NCBI GenBank assembly: GCA_002401685.1
Contig: NVTU01000003.1
Span: 53,365 to 117,364 of the forward strand
Direction of reading: 5' to 3'
Source: Kordiimonadales bacterium
GTDB lineage: Bacteria > Pseudomonadota > Alphaproteobacteria > Sphingomonadales > Kordiimonadaceae
DNA length: 64,000 nt
Position numbers and translations under genes: made by a program. Shown piece after piece: positions 12,765 to 21,488 of this stretch. Within the stretch, counting starts at the first letter, position 1; each line of letters opens with the position of its first letter. Under the pieces are notes generated by a model. The model made no database searches and was not told the DNA's origin. It saw only the letters and a program-made list of their open reading frames with translations.

Positions 12765-14162
12765 ATGACGCAAACGTTTGATTTGGTTGTTATTGGTGGT
12801 GGCCCCGGTGGTTATGTGGCCGCAATTCGCGCCGCGCAGCTCGGCATGAAGGTCGCCTGTGTTGAGCGCGAGCATCTGGGCGGTATCTGCCTTAATTGGG
12901 GCTGTATCCCCACTAAGGCGCTGTTGCGGTCTGCTGAAGTATACCATTTGGCCAAGAATGCCGCCGATTTCGGCCTGAAGATCGATAAGGTTGAATATGA
13001 CCTTGATGCGATCGTTAAGCGGAGCCGCGGTGTGGCAAACCAGATGAATGGCGGCATTAAAATGCTGCTGAAGAAAAATAAAGTCACTCATGTTGAAGGC
13101 GAAGCCAAAGTTGCCAAAGGCGGCAAGGTGTTGGTGACAGCCAAAGACGGAAAAATCAGTGAACTCACTGCGAAAAACACCATCATCGCAACGGGTGCCC
13201 GCGCCCGCGAGCTGCCGCACCTGAAAGCGGACGGCAAACTAGTGTGGACGTACAAACATGCGCTTACACCGGACGTTATGCCAAAACGGTTGTTGGTAAT
13301 CGGCTCCGGCGCAATTGGGATCGAATTTGCCAGTTTCTTCAATGAGTTTGGTTCTGACGTAACTGTTGTGGAGATGATGGACCGTGTTTTGCCCGTGGAA
13401 GATGCGGACATTTCAAAATTCGCGCAAAAGTCCTTCAAAAAGCAGGGCATGACGATCAAAACAGAAGCGTCTGTTACGGCGTTGAAGAAGAACAAAGATA
13501 GCGTTACCTGTACTGTTGAGCGCAAGGGCAAAACAGAAGAAATCACAGTTGACCGCGTAATTCTTGCAATCGGTATTGCTGGCAATGTTGAAGGCTTAGG
13601 GCTTGAAGACGTTGGCGTTAAGGTTGACCGCGGGCATATCGTGGCTGACGAATGGGGTTTCACCGGTGTACCGGGATTGTGGGCGATTGGCGATGTAACC
13701 GGCCCACCGTGGTTGGCGCACAAAGCATCCCACGAAGGCTCAATTGCAGTAGAACGGATTGCAGGCCTGCCTGATCTTCACCCAATCGACAAAGGTAATA
13801 TTCCTGGGTGCACATACTGTAGACCGCAAGTTGCCTCGGTTGGAATGACGGAAGCGAAGGCGATTGAAGCCGGTTTTGAAGTGCGCGTGGGGAATTTCCC
13901 ATTCTTTGGTAACGGCAAGGCGGTCGCGCTGGGCGAAGCTGAAGGGTTGGTTAAAACGGTTTTCGATAAGAAAACCGGCGAGTTGCTGGGTGCCCACATG
14001 GTCGGTGCAGAGGTGACTGAGATGATACAAGGCTATGCCATCGGCCGCACGCTAGAGACAACAGAGACCGAGTTGATGCATACGGTGTTCCCGCATCCAA
14101 CGCTGAGTGAGATGATGCACGAAAGCGTGCTGGATGCATTTGATAAGGCAATTCATATCTAG
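12765..14162 (+). CDS. lpdA: dihydrolipoamide dehydrogenase (E3)
   Basis: FAD flavoprotein that reoxidises the dihydrolipoyl arm with NAD. The 465-residue product has the N-terminal FAD-binding GGGPGGYVAA, the redox-active pair Cys42/Cys47 in GGICLNWGCIPTKAL, the NAD-binding GSGAIGIEFA near residues 182-191, the second FAD motif GLWAIGDVTG, and the C-terminal HPTLSE with His444 and Glu449 as the acid/base pair of the partner subunit. It closes the pyruvate dehydrogenase block and lies 9 bases before the next gene. Confidence 0.97.
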   Translation: MTQTFDLVVIGGGPGGYVAAIRAAQLGMKVACVEREHLGGICLNWGCIPTKALLRSAEVYHLAKNAADFGLKIDKVEYDLDAIVKRSRGVANQMNGGIKMLLKKNKVTHVEGEAKVAKGGKVLVTAKDGKISELTAKNTIIATGARARELPHLKADGKLVWTYKHALTPDVMPKRLLVIGSGAIGIEFASFFNEFGSDVTVVEMMDRVLPVEDADISKFAQKSFKKQGMTIKTEASVTALKKNKDSVTCTVERKGKTEEITVDRVILAIGIAGNVEGLGLEDVGVKVDRGHIVADEWGFTGVPGLWAIGDVTGPPWLAHKASHEGSIAVERIAGLPDLHPIDKGNIPGCTYCRPQVASVGMTEAKAIEAGFEVRVGNFPFFGNGKAVALGEAEGLVKTVFDKKTGELLGAHMVGAEVTEMIQGYAIGRTLETTETELMHTVFPHPTLSEMMHESVLDAFDKAIHI

Positions 14163-14171
14163 GAACTTACG

Positions 14172-14777
14172 GTGAAACTTTGGGTCCATCCATCTGTTCA
14201 GCACGGCAAGGCGATTTTGCTGAGTACGGAAAAACGTACGGGTAAAACGGTGGATGCCTGGGTTGCGTTGGCGCGTGATCGCGGGCTAAAAGATAAGCGC
14301 GATATTATCAATTTTCTGCGCACTGAGCACAGCCTCGGCGGCTCAACGGCTATGATGATCGCATCAAAGGTTCAAAGTCTTCCTGAGGATTTTGAAGAGG
14401 GTGCCTATTTGGCGCGGGCGCCTGAGTTGATTGACGCGCAATACGTTGGGAAAAAAGCCCATTTACGACCGGTCGCAGACCAGATTTATGCTATTCTTGA
14501 TGCCTTGGGTGATGATGTTGGGGCAAGCCCTTGCAAAGGCTATGTACCCTTTTATAGACAGCACGTATTCGCTCAGGTAAAAGCTGCTACGCAAAAACGT
14601 ATAGATGTGGGACTTGCTTTAGGGCGTTATAGTGGTGCAGTGCCGGACTTTGTAAAAAGCACCGGCGGCAGTGAAAAGGGTGACCGGATCACGCACGTGA
14701 TTGCAGTTAGTAGCAGCGACGACATCGGGGATGAGTTAACCCAGTGGGCGAAGCGCGCATACGAGTTGGATAATTGA
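14172..14777 (+). CDS. DUF4287/DUF5655 domain protein
   Basis: A 201-residue protein with two uncharacterised domains: a DUF4287-like N-terminal half ([15 protein letters not shown] ... [13 protein letters not shown], about residues 20-60) and a DUF5655-like C-terminal half ([21 protein letters not shown], then RIDVGLAL, about 100-155). The start is GTG at 14172. It lies 9 bases after lpdA and overlaps the lipA start region, so it is in the same transcript as lpdA and lipA. The C-terminal domain is often found next to DNA-related or transport genes in other bacteria, but its role is not known. I infer co-transcription only. Confidence 0.75.
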   Translation: MKLWVHPSVQHGKAILLSTEKRTGKTVDAWVALARDRGLKDKRDIINFLRTEHSLGGSTAMMIASKVQSLPEDFEEGAYLARAPELIDAQYVGKKAHLRPVADQIYAILDALGDDVGASPCKGYVPFYRQHVFAQVKAATQKRIDVGLALGRYSGAVPDFVKSTGGSEKGDRITHVIAVSSSDDIGDELTQWAKRAYELDN

Positions 14778-14779
14778 GT

Positions 14780-15703
14780 ATGAATAAGCCAGTTGAGCAA
14801 AGCAAGTTTCAGCGTAAACCAAGCTGGATCAGGGTGAAGGCCCCGGTCAGCAAGGAATATCACGCCACACGTAAGCTGATGCGGGATAAAAACTTGCATA
14901 CGGTTTGCGAAGAGGCAGCTTGCCCAAATATTGGTGAATGCTGGGCCAAGAAACACGCTACGGTGATGATTCTCGGTGATACCTGCACACGCGCCTGTGC
15001 CTTTTGTAATATCAAAACTGGTCGCCCAATGGCCGTTGACCCGCTAGAGCCCATGAACACAGCTGAAGCGTGCGCTGCGATGGGGCTCGCCCATATTGTT
15101 ATTACATCAGTTGACCGAGACGATCTGGAAGACGGCGGTGCAGACCAATTCGTTAAAGTGATCAAAGCACTGCGCGAGGTTAGCCCGCATACAACGATTG
15201 AAATTTTGACACCTGATTTCCGCAACAAACCCGGTGCGCTTGAAAAGGTTGTCGAAGCAAAACCTGATGTATTCAATCATAATTTGGAAACAGTACCAAG
15301 GCTTTACCCAAAAATTCGCCCGGGTGCGCGCTTCTATCATTCTCTGAAATTGCTGGATACCGTGAAGCAGTTGGACCCAACAATATTCACGAAATCAGGC
15401 ATTATGGTAGGCTTGGGTGAAGAGCGGCTTGAGATCAGCCAAGTGATGGACGATATGCGCATCGCTGACATCGATTTTATGACCATTGGCCAATATCTTC
15501 AGCCCACACCGCGCCACGCAAAACTCATCCGCTATGTAACGCCCGAAGAATTTAAGACGTACGAGCGCATGGGCAAAGGAAAAGGTTTCCTGCAAATCTC
15601 GTCCACGCCGCTGACACGCTCTAGCTATCACGCCGGGGATGATTTTGCCAAGCTGCGCCTAGCGCGCGAAAAGAAATTAGCGTTGGCAGCGGCAAACGGC
15701 TGA
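14780..15703 (+). CDS. lipA: lipoyl synthase
   Basis: Radical S-adenosylmethionine enzyme that inserts two sulfur atoms into protein-bound octanoyl groups, making the lipoyl arms needed by pdhB and pdhC. The auxiliary cluster Cys residues sit in [12 protein letters not shown] (CX4CX5C), and the radical SAM motif CTRACAFC (CX3CX2C) follows; the C-terminal SSxxRSSYHAG segment ([13 protein letters not shown]) is the conserved third cluster ligand region. Length about 307 residues is normal. ATG at 14780 is preferred; a TTG at 14774 in the same frame would overlap the previous gene. Placing lipA in the operon of its substrates makes functional sense. Confidence 0.97.
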   Translation: MNKPVEQSKFQRKPSWIRVKAPVSKEYHATRKLMRDKNLHTVCEEAACPNIGECWAKKHATVMILGDTCTRACAFCNIKTGRPMAVDPLEPMNTAEACAAMGLAHIVITSVDRDDLEDGGADQFVKVIKALREVSPHTTIEILTPDFRNKPGALEKVVEAKPDVFNHNLETVPRLYPKIRPGARFYHSLKLLDTVKQLDPTIFTKSGIMVGLGEERLEISQVMDDMRIADIDFMTIGQYLQPTPRHAKLIRYVTPEEFKTYERMGKGKGFLQISSTPLTRSSYHAGDDFAKLRLAREKKLALAAANG

Positions 15704-15764
15704 TTTGTATCGGCCTTGACCTCCACATGATCCTCTGGCAGGTTTTTGGTTAGGGGAAGCTTTT

Positions 15765-16553
15765 ATGACTATTGTGACATTTGACGAGGCGGGCGTCTGC
15801 GCAAACTGCGGTGGCTCACCTGGTTTGAAATTCTGCGAACAGTGCGGGCAAAAGAGTAAAACTGAGCGTTTAAACGCCTTTCAGCTTCTAAAAGTGGGCA
15901 TTCTTACAGTTTTGGACGCCGACGCTAAAGTTCTTATGACCCTGAAAGCACTTCTGATAAACCCAGGGCAGGTGGCGCTGGATTATATCTCTGGCGCGCG
16001 TGTTCGTTATATAAATCCCATAAAATTGTTTTTCGTTTCCGTGGCTATAATGGTTGCCGTTGTTGCAATGACAGGCGAAGTTGCGACGACAATGAAAGCG
16101 ACGGGCTCGTCCGCAGCGGACATGGCTGATCTAGATGCTCAGGCGGGCACAGATATGGTCGGTATCATGGTCGCAATGGAATATGTGATAGCGACCTGGT
16201 TACAAGGGCTGGTCGTGTTCACCATGCCTTTGTTTTGCCTTCTCGTCACGGCGCAGCACAGGAAAAGAGGGCGCAATTACGCCGAGGTTTTGGTGTTGAC
16301 TTGCTACACTTACGGCTTTGCAAACTTGTTGGGTGTGCTTGTCTCAATCGCAATGTTTTTAAGCGGGTATTTTTTCATCTGGCTAAAGCTCATAATAATT
16401 GCCGGATATTTTATGATGAGCGCGCGCACATTCTTCGCCTTAAGTAATGTGCGCACAGTATTTTCGTTTATTCTGTCCGCACTTTTATATATTGTAGCTA
16501 TGTATTTGGTTTTAATACCCTTTGTCTCCGCGCGCTACGCGGGGTTCTTGTAG
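15765..16553 (+). CDS. DUF3667-type membrane protein with N-terminal zinc ribbon (first copy)
   Basis: 262 residues. The N-terminus is a zinc-ribbon-like segment with two CxxC pairs (CANCGG and CEQCGQ, about residues 12-31), then the DUF3667 block NPGQVALDYISGARVRYINPIKLF, followed by about four hydrophobic segments (about 86-105, 145-170, 185-215 and 235-258). The family is widespread in Bacteroidetes and Proteobacteria and has no assigned function that I can state. It is followed by a paralog of the same layout 59 bases downstream, so the pair looks like a tandem duplication. Confidence 0.78.
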   Translation: MTIVTFDEAGVCANCGGSPGLKFCEQCGQKSKTERLNAFQLLKVGILTVLDADAKVLMTLKALLINPGQVALDYISGARVRYINPIKLFFVSVAIMVAVVAMTGEVATTMKATGSSAADMADLDAQAGTDMVGIMVAMEYVIATWLQGLVVFTMPLFCLLVTAQHRKRGRNYAEVLVLTCYTYGFANLLGVLVSIAMFLSGYFFIWLKLIIIAGYFMMSARTFFALSNVRTVFSFILSALLYIVAMYLVLIPFVSARYAGFL

Positions 16554-16612
16554 CGGTTCGCGAGACGACAACAGCAGGTTCGGCGTTCTAAGCTGAATAA
16601 AAAGGTTAGAGT

Positions 16613-17380
16613 ATGGACGCGAGCAAATGTGAATGCGCAAATTGCGGCACACCGCTGGACGGACAATTTTGCCACCGTTGCGGCCAACGCAATTTAGAAG
16701 GCCGCCTTAATGCGCGTCATTTCGTCTCCCAAGCATTTGAAGAAATTACGAGCCTAGACAGCAAAATAGGGCGGACGGTCTGGGGCCTTATCCAGAACCC
16801 CGGCCAAGTATCGCTCCGCTATATCGGCGGTGAGCGCATGCGGTATGTTAATCCGCTTAAGTATTTTCTTTTGGTGTTTGCGCTTTTTTATCTGGCTATG
16901 GTTACCACCGGCGGTATGGACGCGTTTGTCGACAATACGGTGAACGAGAATGGGCCGATAGATACCTCGCCTGAGCAAATGTTGGCTAACAGTGCGCTTG
17001 AATTGAAAGACGTTCTCAGAGACCAATTGAATTTCGTTGTAATTTTGATACTACCGCTGTTCGCGCTCGTTCTTCGCTGGCAATTTTGGCGGTCGGGTAA
17101 AAATTACGTTGAGACGCTTTGCATGGTATTTTATGCGTTTGCTCAAATCTATCTATACTCGATTTTTGCCGTATTGGCTCAGCATGCTTTGGGCTCATTC
17201 AATAACGATGTAGATGTCCTTATACGAACGGCTGTTCTTGCTTATACATTTAAAGTGTTTTTTGAAATGGGCTGGATAAAAGCTTTTGTTACATCCGTTC
17301 TTTCAGTCATTATTTATACGGTTATCTTCATAGTGACAGTTGTTGCGGTCACTGCGCTGCGGGAATTTGTCGCGTTCTGA
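16613..17380 (+). CDS. DUF3667-type membrane protein with N-terminal zinc ribbon (second copy)
   Basis: 255 residues with the same architecture as the preceding gene: zinc-ribbon pairs CANCGT and CHRCGQ (about residues 8-26), the conserved NPGQVSLRYIGGERMRYVNP block, and four hydrophobic segments. The N-terminal halves align well and the membrane regions have drifted, so this is an old tandem duplication rather than a recent one. The function is unknown. Both copies keep all four Cys, which argues that the zinc ribbon is used. Confidence 0.78.
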   Translation: MDASKCECANCGTPLDGQFCHRCGQRNLEGRLNARHFVSQAFEEITSLDSKIGRTVWGLIQNPGQVSLRYIGGERMRYVNPLKYFLLVFALFYLAMVTTGGMDAFVDNTVNENGPIDTSPEQMLANSALELKDVLRDQLNFVVILILPLFALVLRWQFWRSGKNYVETLCMVFYAFAQIYLYSIFAVLAQHALGSFNNDVDVLIRTAVLAYTFKVFFEMGWIKAFVTSVLSVIIYTVIFIVTVVAVTALREFVAF

Positions 17381-17441
17381 TGCTTGGGTCTTTACTGTTG
17401 CCGTGCATCGCATTACTTAAAAGCCGAAAGGTTTAGAGTGA

Positions 17442-17879
17442 ATGCCCCATTTTAGTGAACAGAAACAATTGCCCTACAGTGCAGACCAAGTGTTCGCGCT
17501 TGTCTCTGATGTGGCAAATTATCCTGAGTTTTTGCCCTGGTGTTTAGGTGCCCGCGTTTACAGTAAGAAACCCGGCAGGTTTGATGCGGATGTAATCATT
17601 GGGTTTAAAATGTTTCGGGAGCGTTTTACGTCCCGCGTCACGATGGAAGAAGGCAAGTCGCTTAACGTTGATTATATCAAAGGCCCTATGAAACGGCTTT
17701 ATAATCACTGGGTCTTTACGCAGCAACCAGACGGCTCTTGTTTGGTGGATTTCGAGGTGGACTTCGAGTTTAAAAGCCGAATACTTGAAGAGCTAATCGG
17801 AGGGCTATTTGAAAAAGCCTGTCACAAGATGATGAGTGCTTTTGAAGAACGCGCAGCGGTTCTTTACGGCGATAGCTAG
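17442..17879 (+). CDS. ratA: RatA/COQ10-type START-domain protein
   Basis: A 145-residue polyketide-cyclase/START-like protein. It opens MPHFSEQKQLPYSADQVFALVSDVANYPEFLPWC, shown here in part only: the motif YPEFLPW at about residues 27-33 is the family signature, and the C-terminal GGLFEKACHKMMSAFEERA completes it. Alphaproteobacterial members are linked to ubiquinone binding (COQ10-like), while the E. coli homolog was named RatA for an anti-ribosome effect; the first role is more likely here by kinship. It follows lipA at a short distance in many alphaproteobacteria and is convergent with the amidase gene. Confidence 0.88.
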   Translation: MPHFSEQKQLPYSADQVFALVSDVANYPEFLPWCLGARVYSKKPGRFDADVIIGFKMFRERFTSRVTMEEGKSLNVDYIKGPMKRLYNHWVFTQQPDGSCLVDFEVDFEFKSRILEELIGGLFEKACHKMMSAFEERAAVLYGDS

Positions 17880-17885
17880 CGTGCT

Positions 17886-18386
17886 TTAAGAAGCAATGGC
17901 CTCAAGCAGCAACGAGAGCGCAGTTATAGTTGCCAGACGGCGTATCTCGTCTCTGTCAGCATCTTCATCATAGTGATGGCAAACGGCGACCGGCGCTTCG
18001 CCCAACTGTGCAATTGCGAACCAAACTGTGCCGATGGGCTTTTCTTCACTGCCGCCACCGGGCCCTGCAATGCCTGTAATCGCAACAGTTATATCAGCCA
18101 TGCTGTTGGCGAGTGCACCGTAGGCCATTTCTTTTGCAACAGCTTCAGAGACGGCCCCATCACGCTCAATACTCTTGATGCTTACACTGAGCATTTCTTG
18201 TTTTGCTTCGTTTGTGTAGGTTACAAAGCCTCGATCAACGACGTCAGAAGAGCCTGCCACGCTGGTTAGAGCGGCTGCAACCAAACCGCCAGTGCAGGAT
18301 TCCGCAACTGCAACCATAAGGCCCCGTTGGCGTGCCGCTTCAAGCGCGCTGACGGCGAGTAAGCATGTGTCTTTGTCAAACTTCAT
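17886..18386 (-). CDS. pncC: CinA C-terminal-type nicotinamide-nucleotide amidase
   Basis: Deamidates nicotinamide mononucleotide in NAD salvage (known for the PncC/CinA-C family). The 166-residue protein covers only the CinA C-terminal domain: VAVAESCTGGLVAAALT (with the catalytic Ser and the SCTGG motif), FVTYTNEAKQEMLSV, and the glycine-rich AITGIAGPGGGSEEKPIGTVW. The stand-alone form is common in alphaproteobacteria, often beside pgpA and ispDF as here. It is convergent with ratA, 6 bases between the stops. Confidence 0.93.
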   Translation of the reverse strand: MKFDKDTCLLAVSALEAARQRGLMVAVAESCTGGLVAAALTSVAGSSDVVDRGFVTYTNEAKQEMLSVSIKSIERDGAVSEAVAKEMAYGALANSMADITVAITGIAGPGGGSEEKPIGTVWFAIAQLGEAPVAVCHHYDEDADRDEIRRLATITALSLLLEAIAS

Positions 18387-18696
18387 AGTCCAATCCTAGC
18401 GGAAATAGGTTAATGATTGCAAGATGCTAGTTTACTGCTGTAATTGCCATTACCCCGAGTGGTAGGGCGAAGAAGGCAACTCTAAGAATAAGCCAAAACT
18501 CGTGACGCATCTCCAGCGTTTAACCGGCACTGAGTTCTATTGGGATTGGGGTGTCTCCTGTGTCCTCATCAGCAAGGGTAACAGCTAGGTTTGTTATCAA
18601 TGTATCCGATGTAAACCTTCTGGAAATCAAATTGATTTAAAGTCTACAACGAGTTATCAAGAACGAGGCGATATACACTTTTTTGGAGTATTACCG
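18387..18696. other. 310-base gap between pncC and the DUF4399 gene
   Basis: Contains the possible small peptide at 18427-18510 (minus). Just upstream of it on the same strand (about 18525-18635), an open stretch of about 36 codons ends in TLADEDTGDTPIPIELSAG and a stop, with no good start; this could be a gene remnant or chance. The promoters of the two divergent neighbours must also lie here. No tRNA or terminator hairpin was seen. Confidence 0.3.
18427..18510 (-). CDS. possible 27-residue single-span membrane peptide
   Basis: An ATG at 18510 opens MRHEFWLILRVAFFALPLG and ends in TAVN, stop at 18427. The peptide is almost entirely one hydrophobic helix with a charged head. GGAG sits directly against the start codon, too close for a good ribosome binding site, and the peptide is short enough to arise by chance. 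Reported at low confidence because it lies in an otherwise empty gap. Confidence 0.22.
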   Translation of the reverse strand: MRHEFWLILRVAFFALPLGVMAITAVN

Positions 18697-19122
18697 ATGA
18701 ATACGTTTTTGCGATCCATAGCTGTCACCGCGCTGTTAGTATTCCCTTTTTCCGCCTCTGCAGATGATGCTACGCCTTCAACGGAGGGCGCCAAAGTTTA
18801 TTTTATCTTCCCTGCTGATGGAGCCAAAATTTCGGGACCGGTCACAGTTCGTTTTGGCCTTAAGGGAATGGGCGTGGCACCTTCAGGCATTGAAAAAGCA
18901 GGGACCGGGCATCACCACCTGATTGTCGATGCGCCGCTTCCTTCCGTTACCGATTTTATCCCCGCTGATGAGCATCACAAGCATTTTGGCGGTGGCCAAA
19001 CAGAGGTGACACTAACGTTGGCGCCAGGCAAACATACCTTGCAGTTGTTGCTGGGGGATCAGTCTCATCTGCCGCATGTGCCTGCGGTATATTCCAAGAA
19101 AATCACGATCACCGTTGAATAA
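18697..19122 (+). CDS. DUF4399 domain periplasmic protein
   Basis: 141 residues with a clear signal peptide (about residues 1-22, ending SASA-DDATP) and then the DUF4399 domain: VYFIFPADGAKISGPVTVRFGL-type start, the GTGHHHLIVD motif with three adjacent His, and the C-terminal GKHTLQLLLGDQSHLPH. The His-rich loop suggests metal binding (inference); the family has no firm function that I can name. GGAG about 7 bases upstream supports the ATG at 18697. It stands alone. Confidence 0.82.
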   Translation: MNTFLRSIAVTALLVFPFSASADDATPSTEGAKVYFIFPADGAKISGPVTVRFGLKGMGVAPSGIEKAGTGHHHLIVDAPLPSVTDFIPADEHHKHFGGGQTEVTLTLAPGKHTLQLLLGDQSHLPHVPAVYSKKITITVE

Positions 19123-19282
19123 CTTACTCCTGGGCTTCTGACCGCGTTTACGCTGGACCTTTGCAGGCCCCTATGACAGTTATTCATTCACGGTTTTTTA
19201 ACTAAAAAATCATCGTGGCAGCGACACCGAAGTGTTGTTGCTACCTCTGTTTGGTGCGTGCTTGATTGAAGCGAGTTAAAGT

Positions 19283-19612
19283 ATGGAAATCAAAGATCTA
19301 CCCTTTGGAACGACTGATTGGTCCGCCGTTGAGCGAACCCAACATTCTGGTGATACGGGTATGGCTTTCTGGCAAACTCAAAACTTCGGGCCTATGCGTG
19401 TTCGTATGGTTGAATATACGCCCGGCTATCTGGCTGATCATTGGTGTAGTAAAGGCCATATTCTTTTGTGTCTTGAAGGTGAGCTCGACACAGAATTAGA
19501 CGATGGCCGCGTGTTCACACTTAAGGCGGGACAAAGCTACCAGGTGGCGGACGGCGCAGAAGCGCACCGGTCCTCAACAAAGGTTGGCGCGAAACTGTTC
19601 GTGGTTGATTAG
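19283..19612 (+). CDS. DHCW-motif cupin-fold protein
   Basis: 109 residues forming one small cupin domain. The segment ADHWCSKGHILLCLEGEL shows the motif that names this family (His-Trp-Cys in the metal-site strand) and the second half holds LKAGQSYQVADGAEAHRS with the later His. The Cys in the motif is unusual for cupins and may bind metal. The start at 19283 is ATG, preceded by AGTTAAAG. The biochemical role is not known. It is convergent with pgpA. Confidence 0.8.
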   Translation: MEIKDLPFGTTDWSAVERTQHSGDTGMAFWQTQNFGPMRVRMVEYTPGYLADHWCSKGHILLCLEGELDTELDDGRVFTLKAGQSYQVADGAEAHRSSTKVGAKLFVVD

Positions 19613-19676
19613 CCTTGTAGAAGTGCTAGTGAATATGGCTGGTGAGGTGCAAACACTTAGTTGCCTCAGTTGCTGC

Positions 19677-20180
19677 CTATAGCAGGTAAAGCATTGCAGT
19701 CGTTAGTAAAAGTGCTGCAATGATGCCTGCAACAATATCATCAATCATCACGCCAAACCCACCTGATACTTTTTTGTCGAGCGGGCCAATCGGCCATGGT
19801 TTGATGATGTCGAAAATGCGGAACAAAACAAAACTCAACGCCAGCGCGCGCCAGTCGTAGGGTAGTAAGGCTAGTGGCGCCATGGCGATCCACTGGCCTG
19901 CAATCTCATCAATAACGATTTCAGGTGCGTCATGTACTCCGGTGGCCGCTTCAATGGCGTTGATACTCCAAATCGATAGGGCGGTGACAAAGGCGGCGCC
20001 GCCTAGAAGCAGTGCGAACGCAAAAGGTAGCTGGAGAATGCCATACCCAAAAACAAGACCAAGTAGGCTGCCCCATGTGCCAGGAGCAGGGCGCATGAGG
20101 CCTGAGCCGAATCCTACAGCCCACCAGTAAGCTATGCTTTTAAAGCGTCCGTCCCAATTGGATAGTGTCTCTTTTGCCAT
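19677..20180 (-). CDS. pgpA: phosphatidylglycerophosphatase A
   Basis: Removes phosphate from phosphatidylglycerol phosphate, the last step to phosphatidylglycerol in the inner membrane. The product starts MAKETLSNWDG, has the family blocks GFGSGLMRPAPGTWGSLLG, DAPEIVIDEIAGQWIA and RIFDIIKPWPIG, and ends with GFGVMIDDIVAGI, the conserved Asp pair of the active site. The length of 167 residues and four hydrophobic segments are normal. ATG at 20180 is preferred over a TTG two codons upstream. It lies 54 bases downstream of ispDF, so the two likely share a transcript. Confidence 0.94.
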   Translation of the reverse strand: MAKETLSNWDGRFKSIAYWWAVGFGSGLMRPAPGTWGSLLGLVFGYGILQLPFAFALLLGGAAFVTALSIWSINAIEAATGVHDAPEIVIDEIAGQWIAMAPLALLPYDWRALALSFVLFRIFDIIKPWPIGPLDKKVSGGFGVMIDDIVAGIIAALLLTTAMLYLL

Positions 20181-20234
20181 CTTCAAATTCCAGTTTGCTC
20201 AGTTGCCAGTTAGGCCGATTACCCGTTGGCTCTG

Positions 20235-21398
20235 TTAAACGTCAAACGGTAGGCGTACAGTTGCTGTCGCCTGTGCAGCAATGCCCTCGCCGCGCCCGGT
20301 GAAGCCTAGTTTTTCAGTAGTTGTCGCCTGCACGCTCACCCTAGATATATCAAGGGCTAGGATATCGGCGATACGAGCGCGCATTGCGTCCATATGGGGG
20401 CCAATCTTGGGCCGTTCGCAAATGATAATTACGCTCACGTGGGCCAGTATACCGGATCTAGCGCGCACAAGCTTGGCTGCATGAGATAGGAAAATATGGC
20501 TTTCGACGCCGCGCCATTGCTCGTCGCTCGGCGGGAAATGGGTGCCTATATCACCTTCGGCAATTGCCGCCAGAACCGCGTCAGTTATAGCATGTAGCGC
20601 AACGTCAGCGTCCGAATGCCCTTTTAGGGACTGAGAGTGCGGGATGTTGACGCCGCAAAGCCATACGCTATCCCCGGCCTCAAAACGGTGCACGTCATAG
20701 CCAGATCCAACTCGGATATCAGCTGTTCGTAACATCATTTGCGTTTCTGCCCTGTCGAAATCAGCTGCTGTCGTCACTTTGAAATTTCCCTCGCTGCCTA
20801 GGCAGATTTCTACATTGTGGCCGGCGGCTTCCATAACCGCGCCGTCATCCGTATAGGCCTCACCAATGTTAGCTTCATGTGCAAGGCGTAGTTCGCGGTA
20901 GGAAAACCCTTGGGGAGTTTGAATAGCGAACAGCCCATCGCGATCAACTGTATGCAATTCGCCCTCTGGATTGGTCCGCTTTATCGTATCAACGATAGGC
21001 ACACCCGGTACAACAGCAGAGGCACCGTTCTCCAGAGTTTGCAGCACAGCACCAACTACCTCACTGCTTACAAAAGGGCGAGCAGCATCATGTATGAGCA
21101 CATAGTCAGCAGTCAGGTGTTCAATGCCCGATAAGCCGTTGAGCACACTTTGTTGGCGTGTGTCCCCACCGAACACAGGTTCCATAAGGGCCAACCCTTC
21201 AACGGAACGGCTATAAAGCGCGCGGTCGTTTTCGTGAATGACAACCTGAATGTGTGCCTCTGGAGCTATCTTCTGCAAAGCAGTAACCGTTTGGCGCAAC
21301 AAGGGTTTTCCGGCAATCATGCGGTATTGTTTTGGAAGCCCTTCGCCCGCGCGACTACCGCGGCCTGCAGCAACTATTATGATAACGAGTTTTTTCAC
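20235..21398 (-). CDS. ispDF: bifunctional IspD/IspF of the MEP isoprenoid pathway
   Basis: One chain with two enzymes of isoprenoid precursor synthesis. Residues 1-220 or so are IspD, the cytidylyltransferase for methylerythritol 4-phosphate (IIIVAAGRGSRAGEGLPKQYR at the N-terminus, then VLIHDAARPF). Residues about 228-387 are IspF, the cyclodiphosphate synthase (VGSGYDVHRF with the Asp/His zinc ligands, GHSDADVALHAITDA, and the C-terminal TTTEKLGFTGRGEGIAAQA). The fusion is typical of alphaproteobacteria. The start codon is GTG at 21398. It is divergent from dusB. Confidence 0.97.
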   Translation of the reverse strand: MKKLVIIIVAAGRGSRAGEGLPKQYRMIAGKPLLRQTVTALQKIAPEAHIQVVIHENDRALYSRSVEGLALMEPVFGGDTRQQSVLNGLSGIEHLTADYVLIHDAARPFVSSEVVGAVLQTLENGASAVVPGVPIVDTIKRTNPEGELHTVDRDGLFAIQTPQGFSYRELRLAHEANIGEAYTDDGAVMEAAGHNVEICLGSEGNFKVTTAADFDRAETQMMLRTADIRVGSGYDVHRFEAGDSVWLCGVNIPHSQSLKGHSDADVALHAITDAVLAAIAEGDIGTHFPPSDEQWRGVESHIFLSHAAKLVRARSGILAHVSVIIICERPKIGPHMDAMRARIADILALDISRVSVQATTTEKLGFTGRGEGIAAQATATVRLPFDV

Positions 21399-21488
21399 AG
21401 GCTTCCTTTAATCAGGGACTAGCGTTTTGTTCCGACTTCTGCCATAAGCGTGCCTAATTAATAGGCAGTTTAAAGTTGGACGTATATA

